From: Cryptomeria japonica
Lineage: Eukaryota; Streptophyta; Pinopsida; Cupressales; Cupressaceae
DNA length: 64,000 nucleotides
Assembly (NCBI RefSeq): GCF_030272615.1
Contig: NC_081405.1
Coordinates: 469,700,008 to 469,764,007 of the forward strand
Direction of reading: 5' to 3'
A program made the translations under genes and the position numbers. Shown one piece after another: positions 11,188-21,349 of the stretch. The first letter of the stretch is position 1. Every line of letters begins with the position of its first letter. The notes under the pieces are model-generated. The model was not told the origin of the DNA. It was given only the letters and a program-made list of their open reading frames with translations, and searched no databases.

Positions 11188-11823
11188 TTACCCAGATGAT
11201 GAATTCGGGTGTGAATGAGCAATTAGGGCCGGCAGAACACCCTGCCGCTCTTGATTCTGCTGCAGGTGCTCCGACACCTGTGCAAGCGACTGCAAATTAC
11301 ACCGCACAACGGTGTCCGCAAACATACAGGTGTCCTCCTTCGTATTCCCATCAGGTATCCCAACCACATAAGACTCAAGCACCAGTGTCCATGCGTTGCT
11401 ACTCACAGCGTCCACAAACTGGTTCAGCGTGGTCACCGAATGGTAATCCCGTAGCCTGTGCTCACCCCCAAGGATGCGGAAACTTATAGCGTGGTGCGCC
11501 GGGTCAAGAAGCTCCAGGCGCTCGGTACTAGTGGTAGCGGGGAGCCCCGAAACGAGGCTCACCTCCCTCACACTACCCACGCCGCCATCGCCCTGGACCG
11601 TGTTGCAGCTGCGTACAAAGTGCTTGTACGTCTGTGGCTTGTCGAAGCGACTCACCACCGACCACACCAACTCCACCCTTGCGTTCACCCGCTGCGCCAC
11701 CATCGATGAGCAGTGCTCCGCCGGCACATCGTGCGTGTGGTACCGCGAAATCACATCCCTCACCACCTCCTCATCCCGTGGATTCAACCCCCCGGGAATC
11801 GAACTCCGCACCCGCGAAACCAT
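11188..11823 (-). CDS. Abscisic acid receptor, PYR/PYL/RCAR family (PYL4-6-like)
   Basis: A 211-residue START/Bet v1-fold soluble ABA receptor. When bound to ABA it closes its gate over the hormone and inhibits clade A PP2C phosphatases, releasing SnRK2 kinases in nucleus and cytosol. Visible landmarks: TYKHF with Lys67 (equivalent of PYR1 Lys59, which contacts the ABA carboxylate), the gate SGLPA at 92-96, the latch HRL at 122-124, Glu150 in LESYVV (PYR1 Glu141) and Asn176 in RCNLQSLA (PYR1 Asn167). All are intact. There is no intron, as is usual for the PYL4-6 type. I chose the ATG at 11823 because it has A at -3 and G at +4 and gives a typical length. The ATG at 11847 would add 8 residues. 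Upstream codons continue open but lack an ATG. The C-terminus (after about residue 185) is Gln/Ser-rich and not conserved. This is the only intact host gene seen. Confidence 0.93.
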   Translation of the reverse strand: MVSRVRSSIPGGLNPRDEEVVRDVISRYHTHDVPAEHCSSMVAQRVNARVELVWSVVSRFDKPQTYKHFVRSCNTVQGDGGVGSVREVSLVSGLPATTSTERLELLDPAHHAISFRILGGEHRLRDYHSVTTLNQFVDAVSSNAWTLVLESYVVGIPDGNTKEDTCMFADTVVRCNLQSLAQVSEHLQQNQERQGVLPALIAHSHPNSSSG

Positions 11824-12500
11824 CTTCTCCTTCTCCTCCTCCCTCATCCGCCCCGCAAATTCTCCCGATCCCTCTTTTCTTTCTCTTCCTCCCGTCACGC
11901 TACGACTCCTCTCACGCTAGGCCTCCCGTCGCTCCTCCTGTCACGCTAGGCCTCCCTCCCGTCACGCTAGGCCGCCGCCATTGAAGAGATCCTAAGTGCT
12001 GGGAAGCGATTGAGGGAAGAAAGATGGTTGTTTTAGTACTTGTCGCATTCAATCAACCCCACACCACACGCCCCAGCTGGTTGAAGGCGGTGGAGGAAGG
12101 AGAAAGCAGAGGAGAGAATAGGAGAGGAGAGAGAAGTGTTTTTGTTTATGTTTTCCAATGAAACAACAACATAGCCCAGTTGCCGTCCTCCCTTCTTCCG
12201 GGCACCTACTCTACTCTACTCTATTAACAAGTTGTAGTATGAATAATGATAAAAGAAGATGAAAAGGCAGGCGTGCGAAGCGTTGTTGCGTTCGGCGAGA
12301 TGAAAACGGGTCAACTGCCTAACAAGTCAAAAACGGATCGCCTTCCAACTGCCTGCCATTCATGATCATGTCCTTATTATTACTTACTAGGTATACATAC
12401 AACTAACTATTAACTATTCATCCCTGCCTGCGAACGTTACGGACACACCTCTCTATCTTGGGGGCCGCTTTTGCAATTTGCGTACCCCGTTTCTTCTAGA
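11824..12500 (-). promoter_or_regulatory. 5' leader and upstream region of the PYL gene
   Basis: On the minus strand upstream of the start codon the sequence is GC-rich and then purine-rich (GGAGAGGAGAGAG-like on the plus strand near 12110-12140). A short imperfect repeat built on TCACGCTAGGCC occurs three to four times at 11890-11975, and CTACT repeats occur at 12207-12222. A GC-rich island here contrasts with AT-rich DNA beyond 12500 and fits a leader plus proximal promoter. No confident TATA box or ABRE core was found. Confidence 0.45.
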
Positions 12501-12789
12501 CTATGATATCTTTTGTTTTATTCAAACTTAATTTCAATACAATTGTGTTGTGCCCACCATGCGCACGCAGCTAGGTACCTAGGGTTTCAATTCAGGGAGC
12601 CTATAGGGGCCTTTTTTTCACCTCATTTGCTCCCAACTTGGTTGATTGATATCAACCTTTGCTTTTATAATTTTTTTTTTTTTTTCTTATTTGTATCATT
12701 TGGACACATGTTTATGTTTCTAAGAGAATCTTTCTAAATTATTTAATTTGGACATTTGTAGTTTTTTCGGTGTTTCTAAAATTAATTAA

Positions 12790-14165
12790 TGAAGTTTGAT
12801 CTTAAATCATCATAAGTTATGTGATGTAAAAAGAGATAGTCTTAGGTCTTTGGAAGGGACTATCAAATAGAGTTAATTTAGGTTAATTTATGTATATACT
12901 AGTCTTAAATCACTTTAAGTTAGGTGATGTACAAGAGTTGGTCTTAGATTATTTGATGCAATTATCGAAAGGCTAATTGTACTAGTCTTAAATTACTTTA
13001 AGTTATGTGGCATACAAGAGCCGGTCTTAGATCATTTGAAACAATTATCGAAGAAATTTATTTTGGACTAATTAAAGTATATATTGGTCTTAAATTACTT
13101 TATGTTATGAGACATAAAAGAGTTAGACCATTTAAAGGGATTGTCAAAAAGAATTAATTTAGGTTTACACACATATATATAGGCCTTAGAACACTTTAAT
13201 TTAAGTGACGTAAAAGAGCTAATCTTAGATCATTTGAAGGGATTATCAAAGAGAATTAATTTAGGTTAATTAGTATATATATTGATCTTAAATCACTTTA
13301 ACTTGTGTTATGTACAAGAGTTAGTCTTAGGTCATTTGAAGGGATTGTCAAAGAGAATTAGTTTAGAATGTGTATATTATTAAGAGAACCCCATGGAATC
13401 TTTTTATCACAAGGATCATTCCATCTTCATTATTCAACTTTCTAAATTAATACATAAAAAAATCCCCCCTCTCGCATTAGGTTGTCCAATGTAATTTGAT
13501 TTCCATAATGCATGAGGTTGTCAATGCTATTTTATGGGTTGATTATGTGAGATGTTTTTTATGTTCCATTATATTCTTGGCATAAGTCGCAAGTGTTAAT
13601 TATCCATATATAGCATCATCATCACCACCATAAAATAGCATTAACGTATTAATCAAACCCACAAAATAATCAAACATTAATCTAACCCATAAAATAGCAT
13701 TCTTTTGTGGTTCTTTTAAATGTTTATAAAATAGCTTTGCTTCTATTATTTTCCAACTCTTTTCAAAATCATCCTAAAATTATTTAATCTAGACATTCTT
13801 TTGTGTTTCTTTTAAGTGTTCCTAAAATTAATTAACGTATATATTGATCTCAAATCACCATCATTATGTGACATAAAAGAGTTAGACTTAGGTCATGGAA
13901 AAAAAAAAGAGTTAGACTTAGGTCATTTGAAGAGATTATCAAAGAGAATTTTTTAGGCTAATTAATGTATATATTAGTCTTAAATCACCTTAAATTATGC
14001 GACGTAAAAGAGTTAGTCATAGGTCCTTCAAAATAATTAAGGAGAATTAATTTAGACTAATTAATGAATATACTAGTCTTAAATCATCCTAAGTTATGTG
14101 ATGCAAAAGAGTTTGCCATAGCTCATTTGGAGTGTCAAAGAGAAATAATTTAAGATTTTTCTATT
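12790..14165. repeat. Degenerate tandem repeat of about 100 bp, in two blocks
   Basis: The phrase GTCTTAAATCAC..TAAGTTA(T/G)GTGA followed by (C/A)AAGAG.TAGTCTTAG recurs at about 12800, 12903, 12983, 13087, 13183, 13284, then 13847, 13976 and 14076. In between come CATTTGAAGGGATTATC-like and GAGAATTAATTTAGG-like words. Both blocks are followed by the same non-repeat sequence (TATTATTAAGA.AACCCCATG, then CATCTTCATTATTCAA; about 13372 and 14158). The whole block was therefore itself duplicated at roughly 790 bp spacing. No coding function is visible. Confidence 0.8.
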
Positions 14166-14279
14166 ATTAAGAAACCCCATGAAATAATTTTTCACAAGGG
14201 ATAACTTTATCTTCATTATTCAAATGTCTAAATCAATACATAACAAAACCCTAACTCTTGTAGTAGGTCAACTAATGTA

Positions 14280-15300
14280 TGTCCCATTATATTCTTTCTA
14301 TCAAGTCTCAAGTTTTAATTATTTTTATATATAGCATTATCATCACCGAATCAATGTTATTTGTATTGCTTCTTGTTATTTTCTAGCTCTTCTCAAAATT
14401 ATTAAACCAGTTGTAGAGGTTGTCTAAGGTAAGGATCCTTGCAAGCTCTATTCTATGTTCATTAACAACATCAAGTCTCAAACTTTTGCATATGTATATA
14501 AAAGATGAAAGTATGTTTACAAGTATAGAATGTTGAAAGGAAACTTAGTCATTTTCACAAACAAGGAAAAAATTATAGTTAAAGGTCGTTTCCATGAGAA
14601 AAGGTGAAATTTACAACTACAAAATTATTCTCATAAATTGTAAGAACAAATTAGTTCATATTTTATCATTATGCTTCTAATACATCTGAGAATAAGCTAA
14701 ACAATTCTAATTCAAAAATTATGGCCAAAGAAGTAGGTAGCTACATTTCAACCATTAAATATACAATATACTTTCATTCCTCCTTAAATCCAAAACTTTA
14801 AATTTTGTTGTATAATATATCATAGCTTATAATTCAGTTTAAATAGATTATACTATTGGTTATGTTCATTGAAGAAAATTTTAAGAAAAGATTCATTTTA
14901 TTTCTTTACACTTTGGTCAACTTACATTTAAATATCTCTAGTTTTTACTTTAAGGTTTTAACCTTTTTTATATCTTTAATTTTTTAAGTTGACAAATTTG
15001 ATTGTTATACCTTTTATTTTATGTTTAATTGTGATTTGGATCCACCCTCACCTGTGCTCCATTGATTTATGTCCATTATGGTTTCAACTTGCATTTTTTG
15101 CTACCTCTACAATCCTCACTCATAAACCCTCCCTTATGTTTCATTCTAAGATCTCTCACTATGGATATCTCTCATACTCTCCTTGTTATATTTTTTTCCT
15201 ATCACTTTATTGATTTGAACTCAAATGTGTGTAGCTTAAAGGATCAAACACAATCTTCATGCATAGTCATGCAATATTTATGTGACAACCTTAATCTATT
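14280..15300. other. AT-rich DNA, nothing recognised
   Basis: Low-complexity AT-rich sequence with short stop-dense frames on both strands. The overlapping frames at 14989-15325 show no recognisable domain. Confidence 0.5.
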
Positions 15301-15775
15301 GATTATATTCGATATTTATGACTAACTTGTGGTTGGCATAACCCTCAATTAAGTCAAATGATCACTTATGTAGTCTTATGTAGTTAGTTAAGTTGTCTTG
15401 GGTGGTATTCATGGCATAAGTATCCAACTCATATAAGAGGTAGTGGTTAGTTTATTATCACCATATTGCACATTCTTTTCATTTTTAGAGGTGTTCCCCC
15501 TCAAAGTGGATTATTATTATGAGGTATTTGTAACATATTTCTTATTATTTCATTCTCTTGGGCAAGTTATATCATTGCAAGTGGTATTAGAGATTGATCT
15601 TGACACCTATAAATTAAGAAATGTGGTAAAATATTTTAGTTTTGGAGGCCATGTTGTCAAGTGTATATTTTTCTTTATTTTTATTTTTTTTAAAGTTGAA
15701 GAGTTGATCAAGGACATATCAAAGCTTATGCACTTGATATTTGAGGTCATTTGAAGTGGCCTTGAATGAATTATT
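15300..15775 (+). mobile_element. Possible relic of an LTR end with tRNA-Met-type PBS
   Basis: TGGTATTAGAG at about 15581-15591 is one base from the standard plant primer-binding site TGGTATCAGAG (initiator tRNA-Met). It follows TTGCA by one or two bases, as expected at an LTR/PBS junction. Further downstream a decayed frame (about 16075-16140) reads DDKVHQLEDNMQTVI, which could be a coiled-coil start of a gag. No matching second LTR was found. This is a weak call based on a short motif. Confidence 0.3.
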
Positions 15776-15871
15776 ATGAAATTGGGATTTTCACCAAATT
15801 CACTCTCAAGGTCACAAATTAGTGCATTTCTTAGAGATTTTTAAAAACTGAATTTTAAGTAGATGTAAGTT

Positions 15872-15946
15872 ATAATAAAAAATTAGCTTATTTTTATTTA
15901 TTTTGAATAATAAAAAATTAGCTTATTTTTATTTATTTTGAATAAC
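15872..15946. repeat. 35-bp unit repeated twice in tandem
   Basis: The unit containing AAAAATTAGCTTATTTTTA occurs twice with a 35-bp period and no visible differences, so the duplication is recent or conserved. AT-rich and non-coding. Confidence 0.85.
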
Positions 15947-16619
15947 TTATTATCAAAAATATTTTGGCAATAACATGAAAAGGCCACAAATTAGAGGCCA
16001 AGGAAATAATTCTTATGCACTAGGAAAAAATCCTAACAAAGGGGGCATAGATCAAGTGAGACTTTATATGTGATGTTGTCTTCATTAGATGACAAAGTGC
16101 ACCAACTAGAAGATAATATGCAAACTGTAATCATAGGATAAATTGTTAGTAAAATTGTGTCTAAACTTTATAGTTACAAAAGGTTACTATTGATAGTTGA
16201 CCATAGGTGCAAGGTCTAGGAGGTAAATTCCCCTAATGAAAAGTTAGGGGGGTAAGTTCACAAAGTTGTGTCCACGTAGTGTGGAAGTTTTACACTTAGA
16301 AAAAAAAGGCAAATCTCACGGAACACATGAGAAACGAAATGTGATCCCATTTCCCGTCGGGATCCCGAGCCAAAATTTGAAACGGGATCCCGTTTTTTTT
16401 TTTTTTTTAAAAAATAATAAAAAATGCAAGCTATATATACATGAAATATAAAATTTATATATGTGTCACATTTCTCTTTGTCTTTTTTTTCCTTTCTATC
16501 TCACTTTGTCCCCTCTCTCCCAAAATCTAAAACTATGTCTCTACCTCTCTCTCACGTCCTTAACTCTTTACTCTTTATCTTTGCTATCTCTATACACCTC
16601 CCCTTGCCCCCTACCTACA

Positions 16620-19562
16620 TAACATAGGTCCTATTATGACATAATACCCCTTAACAAGTCCTAGTAAGGGGTATAAAGTCATAATAGGTCTTCTTAAGGG
16701 GTTTTATGATATAATATGACCTATGATGTCATAATAAGACCTATGATGACATAATAGGACCTATTACATCATCATAGGTCTTATTATGTCATTATTAGTC
16801 TTATTATGACATAATACCCTTTAACGGGTCCTACAAAGGGGCATAATGTTAGGTCCTCTTAAGGGGTCTTATGACATTATAGGACCTATTATGACATAAT
16901 AGGTCCTAATATGTGATAATCGATCTTATTATGTCATAATAGATCCTACTAAGGGGTCTTATGTCATAATAGGTCCTGTTAAGGGGTCTTATGACATAAT
17001 AGGTCGTATTATGTCACAATAGGACCTCTTATGTCACAATTGGTCCTATTATGTCACAATGTGACCTATTATGACATAATAAGTCATATTATGATATTAT
17101 AGGTCCTATTATGACACAATAAATCATATTGTGACATAATACGTCCTATTATGTCACAATGTGACCTATTATGACATAACATGTCGTATTATGGCATTAT
17201 AGGTCATATTATGTCACAATAGGTCCTATTATGACATAATACCCTTTAACTCTCTCTAAAAGTACCATCTCTCTCTCTCAACCAACTTATCTTTCTCTAC
17301 ATATGTCATAATAGGTCCTACTAAGGGGTCTTATGTCATAATAAGTCCTAGTAAGAGGTATAATGTCATAATAGGTCCTCTTAAGGGGTCTTGTGATATA
17401 ATAGGTCGTATTATGACATAATAGGTTGTATTACGTCAAAATAGGACCTATTATGTCACAACGGGACCTATTATGACATAATAGGTCCTATTATGACATA
17501 ATACCCATTAACAAGTCCTAGTAAGGGGTATAAAGTCATAATAGGTCCTCTTAAGGGGTTTTATGACATAATATGACCTATGATGTCATAATAGGACCTA
17601 TTATATCATCATAGATCCTATTATGTCATTATTAGTCCTATTATGACATAATACCCTTTAACGGGTCCTAGTAAGGGGTATAATGTCATAATAGGTCCCC
17701 TTAAGGGGTCTTATGACATAATAGGACCTATTATGACATGACAGGTCCTCTTAATGGGTGTTATGACATTATAGGACCTATTATGACATAATAGGTCCTA
17801 TTATGAGATAATAAACCCTATTATGTCATAATAGGTCCTACTAAGGTCCGCCTTATGTCATAATAGGTCCTAGTAAGAGGTATAATGTCATAATAGGTCC
17901 TCTTAAGGGGTCTTATGACATAAGAGGACCTATTATGACATAATAGGTCCTATTATGTGATAATCTATCATATTATGTCATAATAAGTTCTACTAAGGGG
18001 TCTTATGTCATAATAGGTCCTAGTAAGAGGTATAATGTCATAATAGGTCTTCTTAAGGGGTCTTATGACATAATAAGACCTATTATGACATAATAGGTAG
18101 TATTATGTCACAATAGGACCTATTATGTCACAATAGGTCATATTATGACATTATAGGTCCTATTATGTCACAATAGGTCCTATTGTGACATAATACCCCT
18201 CAACTAGAATCTAAACATACCATCTCTCTCTTCCAACCAACTTATCTTTCTCTACATATGTCATAATAGGTCCTACTAAAGGGTCTTATGTCATAATAGG
18301 TCCTCTTAAGGGGTCTTATGATATAATAGGTCGTATTATGACATAATAGGTCATATTATGACATAATAAGTCGTATTATGTCATAATAGGACCTATTATG
18401 TCACAATGAGACCTATTATGACATAATAGGTTGTATTATGACATTATAGGTCCTATTATATCACAATAGGTCCTATTATGACATAATACCCCTTAACATG
18501 TCCTAGTAAGGGGTATAAAGTCATAATAGGTCCTCTTAAGGAGTTTTATGACATAATATGACCTATGATGTCATAATAGGACCTACAATGACATAATAGG
18601 ACCTATTACATCATCATAGATCATATTATGTCATAATTGGTCTTTTTATGACATGATACCCTTTAACTGGTCCTACTGAGGGGCATAATGTTATAATAGG
18701 TCCTCTTAAGGGGTCTTATAACATAATAGGACCAATTATGACATAACAGGTTCTCTTAAGGGGTCTTATGACATTATAGGACCTATATGACATAATAGGT
18801 CCTATTATATGATAATCGATCCTATTATGTCATAATAGGTCCTACTAAGGGGTCTTATGTCATAATAGGTCATAGTAAGAGGTATAATGTCATAATAGGT
18901 CCTCTTAAGGGGTATTATGACACAAAAGGACCTATTATGTCACAAAAAGACCTATTATGATATTATAGGTCTTATTATGTCACAATAGGTCTTGTTATGA
19001 CATAATACCTCTTAACAAGTCCTACTAAGGGGTATATTTTCATAATAGTTCCTCATAGGACCTATGATGACATAATATGACCTATGATGTCATAATAGGA
19101 CCTATGATGACATAATATGACCTATTATGTCATCATAGGTTCTATTATGTCATAATCAATCCTATTATGACATAATACCCTTCAATAGGTCCTACTAAGG
19201 GTATAATATAATAATACATCCTCTTAAGGGGTTTTATGACATAATAGGACCTATTATGACATGACATGTCTTCTTAAGGGGTCTTATGACATTATAGGAC
19301 CTATTATGACATAATAGGTCTTACTAAGGGGTCTTAAGTCATAATAGTTCCTATTAAGAGGTATAATGTCATAATAGGTTCTTTTGAGGGGTCTTATGAC
19401 ATAATAGGACCTATTATGATGTAATAGGTCGTATTATGTTACAATAGGACCTATTATGACACAATATGACCTATTATGACACATTAGGACCTATTATGTA
19501 CCAATGAGACTTATTATGACATAATAGGTTGTATTATGACATTATAGGTCCTATTACGCCAC
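16620..19562. repeat. Array of near-palindromic 19-20 bp satellite modules
   Basis: Almost the whole interval is built from CCTATTATGACATAATAGG and its complement form CCTATTATGTCATAATAGG, which differ only at the centre. Each module is a 9-bp arm inverted repeat around a single base. They alternate with a second module of the type CCTCTTAAGGGGTCTTATGA or CCTAGTAAGGGGTATAATG. Many units carry point changes (CACAAT for CATAAT, TATATCATC and similar). Two CT-rich interruptions (about 17245-17302 and 18195-18258) share ACCAACTTATCTTTCTCTAC at a spacing of 955 bp. This indicates higher-order repetition. There is no open frame of interest. Confidence 0.92.
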
Positions 19563-19785
19563 AATTTATAAGTTCTTCTAAAATCTAGAATCTGTATATT
19601 ATAACTCTTAGAGATCTGAAACCATTCTAAAACATCCTGCTAATATATACATAAAATATAACTTAAAGTATAAGAAAAGAAAAAGACAAAGGGAAATATG
19701 ACTTAAACTTAAATTTAATATTTCATGTATATATAGTTTGTTTTTTTTTTTTTTTTTAAAAATTAATTTTTTTTTTAAAAACAAA

Positions 19786-19872
19786 ACGGGATCCATAGGA
19801 TCCCGTTTTGTTTTTGAAACGGGATCCATAGGATCTCGTTTTGTTTTTGAAACGGGATCCCGTGTGCTCAAC
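19786..19872. repeat. Tandem palindromes centred on GGATCC
   Basis: A module with 11-base arms AAACGGGATCC and its complement around a central ATA is repeated twice in tandem with a TTTTGTTTTTG spacer. The second copy has one change (GGATCTCG), and a third, shorter CGGGATCCCG follows. The left arm of the element has related copies (CGGGATCCCG at about 16358 and 16383). Each module can form a hairpin on either strand. Confidence 0.85.
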
Positions 19873-19885
19873 ATTTTTTCTAAAA

Positions 19886-20985
19886 ATTTCAACTTTGGTT
19901 CGGTTGTAGCTTCGGTTTTTGGCTTAAGAAATGGCTTGGAGAGCCGACCCTTAGGCTTGGACCTGGTTTGACCTGCAACTTGAAGGCTAAATCAATCTTC
20001 ATATAAAATAATGACTTCAAAAATATATCTGAACACCAAATTATCATAATTTTTTTAAACAATGAAAACCCATTATAGTACAGACTATCTAGATTCTAAA
20101 TATGTAATTTTTTAAAACAAATTGATCAATATTTTTGTTTTTAAAATAATTACTAATGAAAGAGGTCTATAAATTCGAAATAATATGGTTTTTTTAAATT
20201 TTTAATAACTTTTTTGTTTTTAAGTTTTTTGAAAAAAAAATTATATGGCATCAAACTAGAGACAACTCTATACAGTTTAAAAATAAAAAATAAAAAAATG
20301 TTAAGTTTAGGTCAAATTATGCTTGCCGTACACAATAATTTTTCAAAACAATGATTATGCCCAATAAAAAAATTAACAAAAAAATAAATATGCAGAAAAA
20401 AATTACAAAAAAATATTCTCATCAAAGGTGAGTGAGTTATAGATCTTTTCCCAAAAGGATTTATAAAAAAAATTTCATTTAGGTTAAATTATGTTTGTCG
20501 TACACGGGCATGGTATGGTCCTGAAAAGTGACTTTTAAACTATAGGTTTTAGTAATGCCTATTCAAAATTCATTTTTAGGATTTGGGTATTAAAATAAAT
20601 TACATATTTGAAAAGTAGACTTCGAGCACTACATTTTCTATTACTGAATTTTTTTAAGATTCATTCTTTAAGTGCCTCAAATATTTAGGTCAAACGGGAC
20701 AAAATTGAAAAAAAAGGAAAAACTTCCACTTTTTAGCCAAAAAGTGGACACAACTTCTTGCACTTACCCAGGGGACACATGCCTTGATGGGAGTTTAGGG
20801 GTACCACCCTCAAAATTCACATTTTGCAAATATTTTATTATTGTAAATATGGAGTTTTCATTGTCTAGTCTTATATTAAATGATGGATATTATGTGGGCT
20901 TTGCTTGTCCTAGAAGGAAACCCTATTTTATTAGGTACTATATTATGGCTATGCATTGTTGTATTGTGAAAGTCTAATAGTTGTT
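19886..20985. other. AT-rich DNA, nothing recognised
   Basis: AT-rich sequence with frequent poly-A/T. The 101-codon frame at 20672-20977 has no recognisable domain and looks fortuitous. Confidence 0.45.
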
Positions 20986-21349
20986 CATTTTCCTTTAGAT
21001 ATTTGGTTGGTGATATGCCTACGAAAGCTTTCTCTACAAGTAGATTGTAATCTTGTGATTTCTGAATAATATATTCAAGGAAGTTAAGGTAGTGGAAAAA
21101 CTTCCTAAATTGATCTTGAGAGGAGGGTTATGCAAAAAAAAAAAGATCTTTGCAATAATTATAGAAATTTACGTGGGGAAAACCCTTTCAAGAGAAAAAC
21201 CCACACTCCAAAATCCCTCCAATATATTATTTAGAAATCAATAACATAATACAATATACTTGCAGAGCAAGCTTCTCACGAGAGTATCACCAACTAGAGA
21301 TTTGGAGGTAACTCAATGGCTATGCAACTCTTACACACAACCTCCATCT
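20986..21349 (+). pseudogene. Relic of a Ty1/copia RNase H tail, PPT and LTR start
   Basis: A plus-strand frame reads YLVGDMPTKAFSTSRL, similar to the RNase H C-terminus of copia polyproteins (ADMLTKAL-type). About 60 bp downstream comes a purine tract GAGAGGAGGG (21117-21126), a plausible PPT. LTR-like DNA follows with ACGTGGGGAAAACCC and GAGAAAAACCCACACTCC, words common in copia LTRs. The solo LTR at 21350 is inserted in this LTR-like sequence, which appears to resume at 22620. Confidence 0.35.

Larger units (their letters stand above)
16300..19885. mobile_element. Foldback-like element with palindromic satellite core
   Basis: Two arms in inverted orientation flank a 2.9-kb repeat array. 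The left arm (about 16375-16495) runs CGGGATCCCG, a poly-T tract, CTATATATACATGAAATAT, then TTCTCTTTGTCTTTT. The reverse complement of the right arm (about 19660-19870) has the same words in the same order: CGGGATCCCG, a poly-A tract, CTATATATACATGAAATAT, then TTCCCTTTGTCTTTT. The arms differ by substitutions and by extra CGGGATCC modules on the right. Homology may extend outwards (GAAGTTT..TAGAAAAAA-like on both sides). No transposase frame lies inside. The exact ends and TSD could not be fixed. Confidence 0.65.

Noticed and set aside
11605..11640. Apparent replacement of the ABA-contacting lysine by arginine (HFVRSC) in the PYL protein
   Set aside because: Counting from the SGLPA gate shows that PYR1 Lys59 corresponds to the K of TYKHF, which is present. 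The Arg matches PYR1 Lys63, which is not the ligand contact.
11824..11898. Longer PYL protein beginning at 11898
   Set aside because: The codon there is GTG (after GCGTGACGGG), not ATG. The first in-frame ATGs are at 11847 and 11823, and the latter has the better context.
11196..11984. Plus-strand open frames opposite the PYL gene
   Set aside because: They are shadows of the GC-rich PYL coding strand and show no domain of their own.
15443..15754. 103-codon plus-strand frame as a membrane protein gene
   Set aside because: The Phe/Ile richness comes from T-rich DNA, and the frame spans a probable LTR/PBS junction.
16620..19562. CRISPR-like regular repeat array
   Set aside because: Units are palindromic and contiguous, with no unique spacers of constant length, and the setting is a plant nuclear genome.
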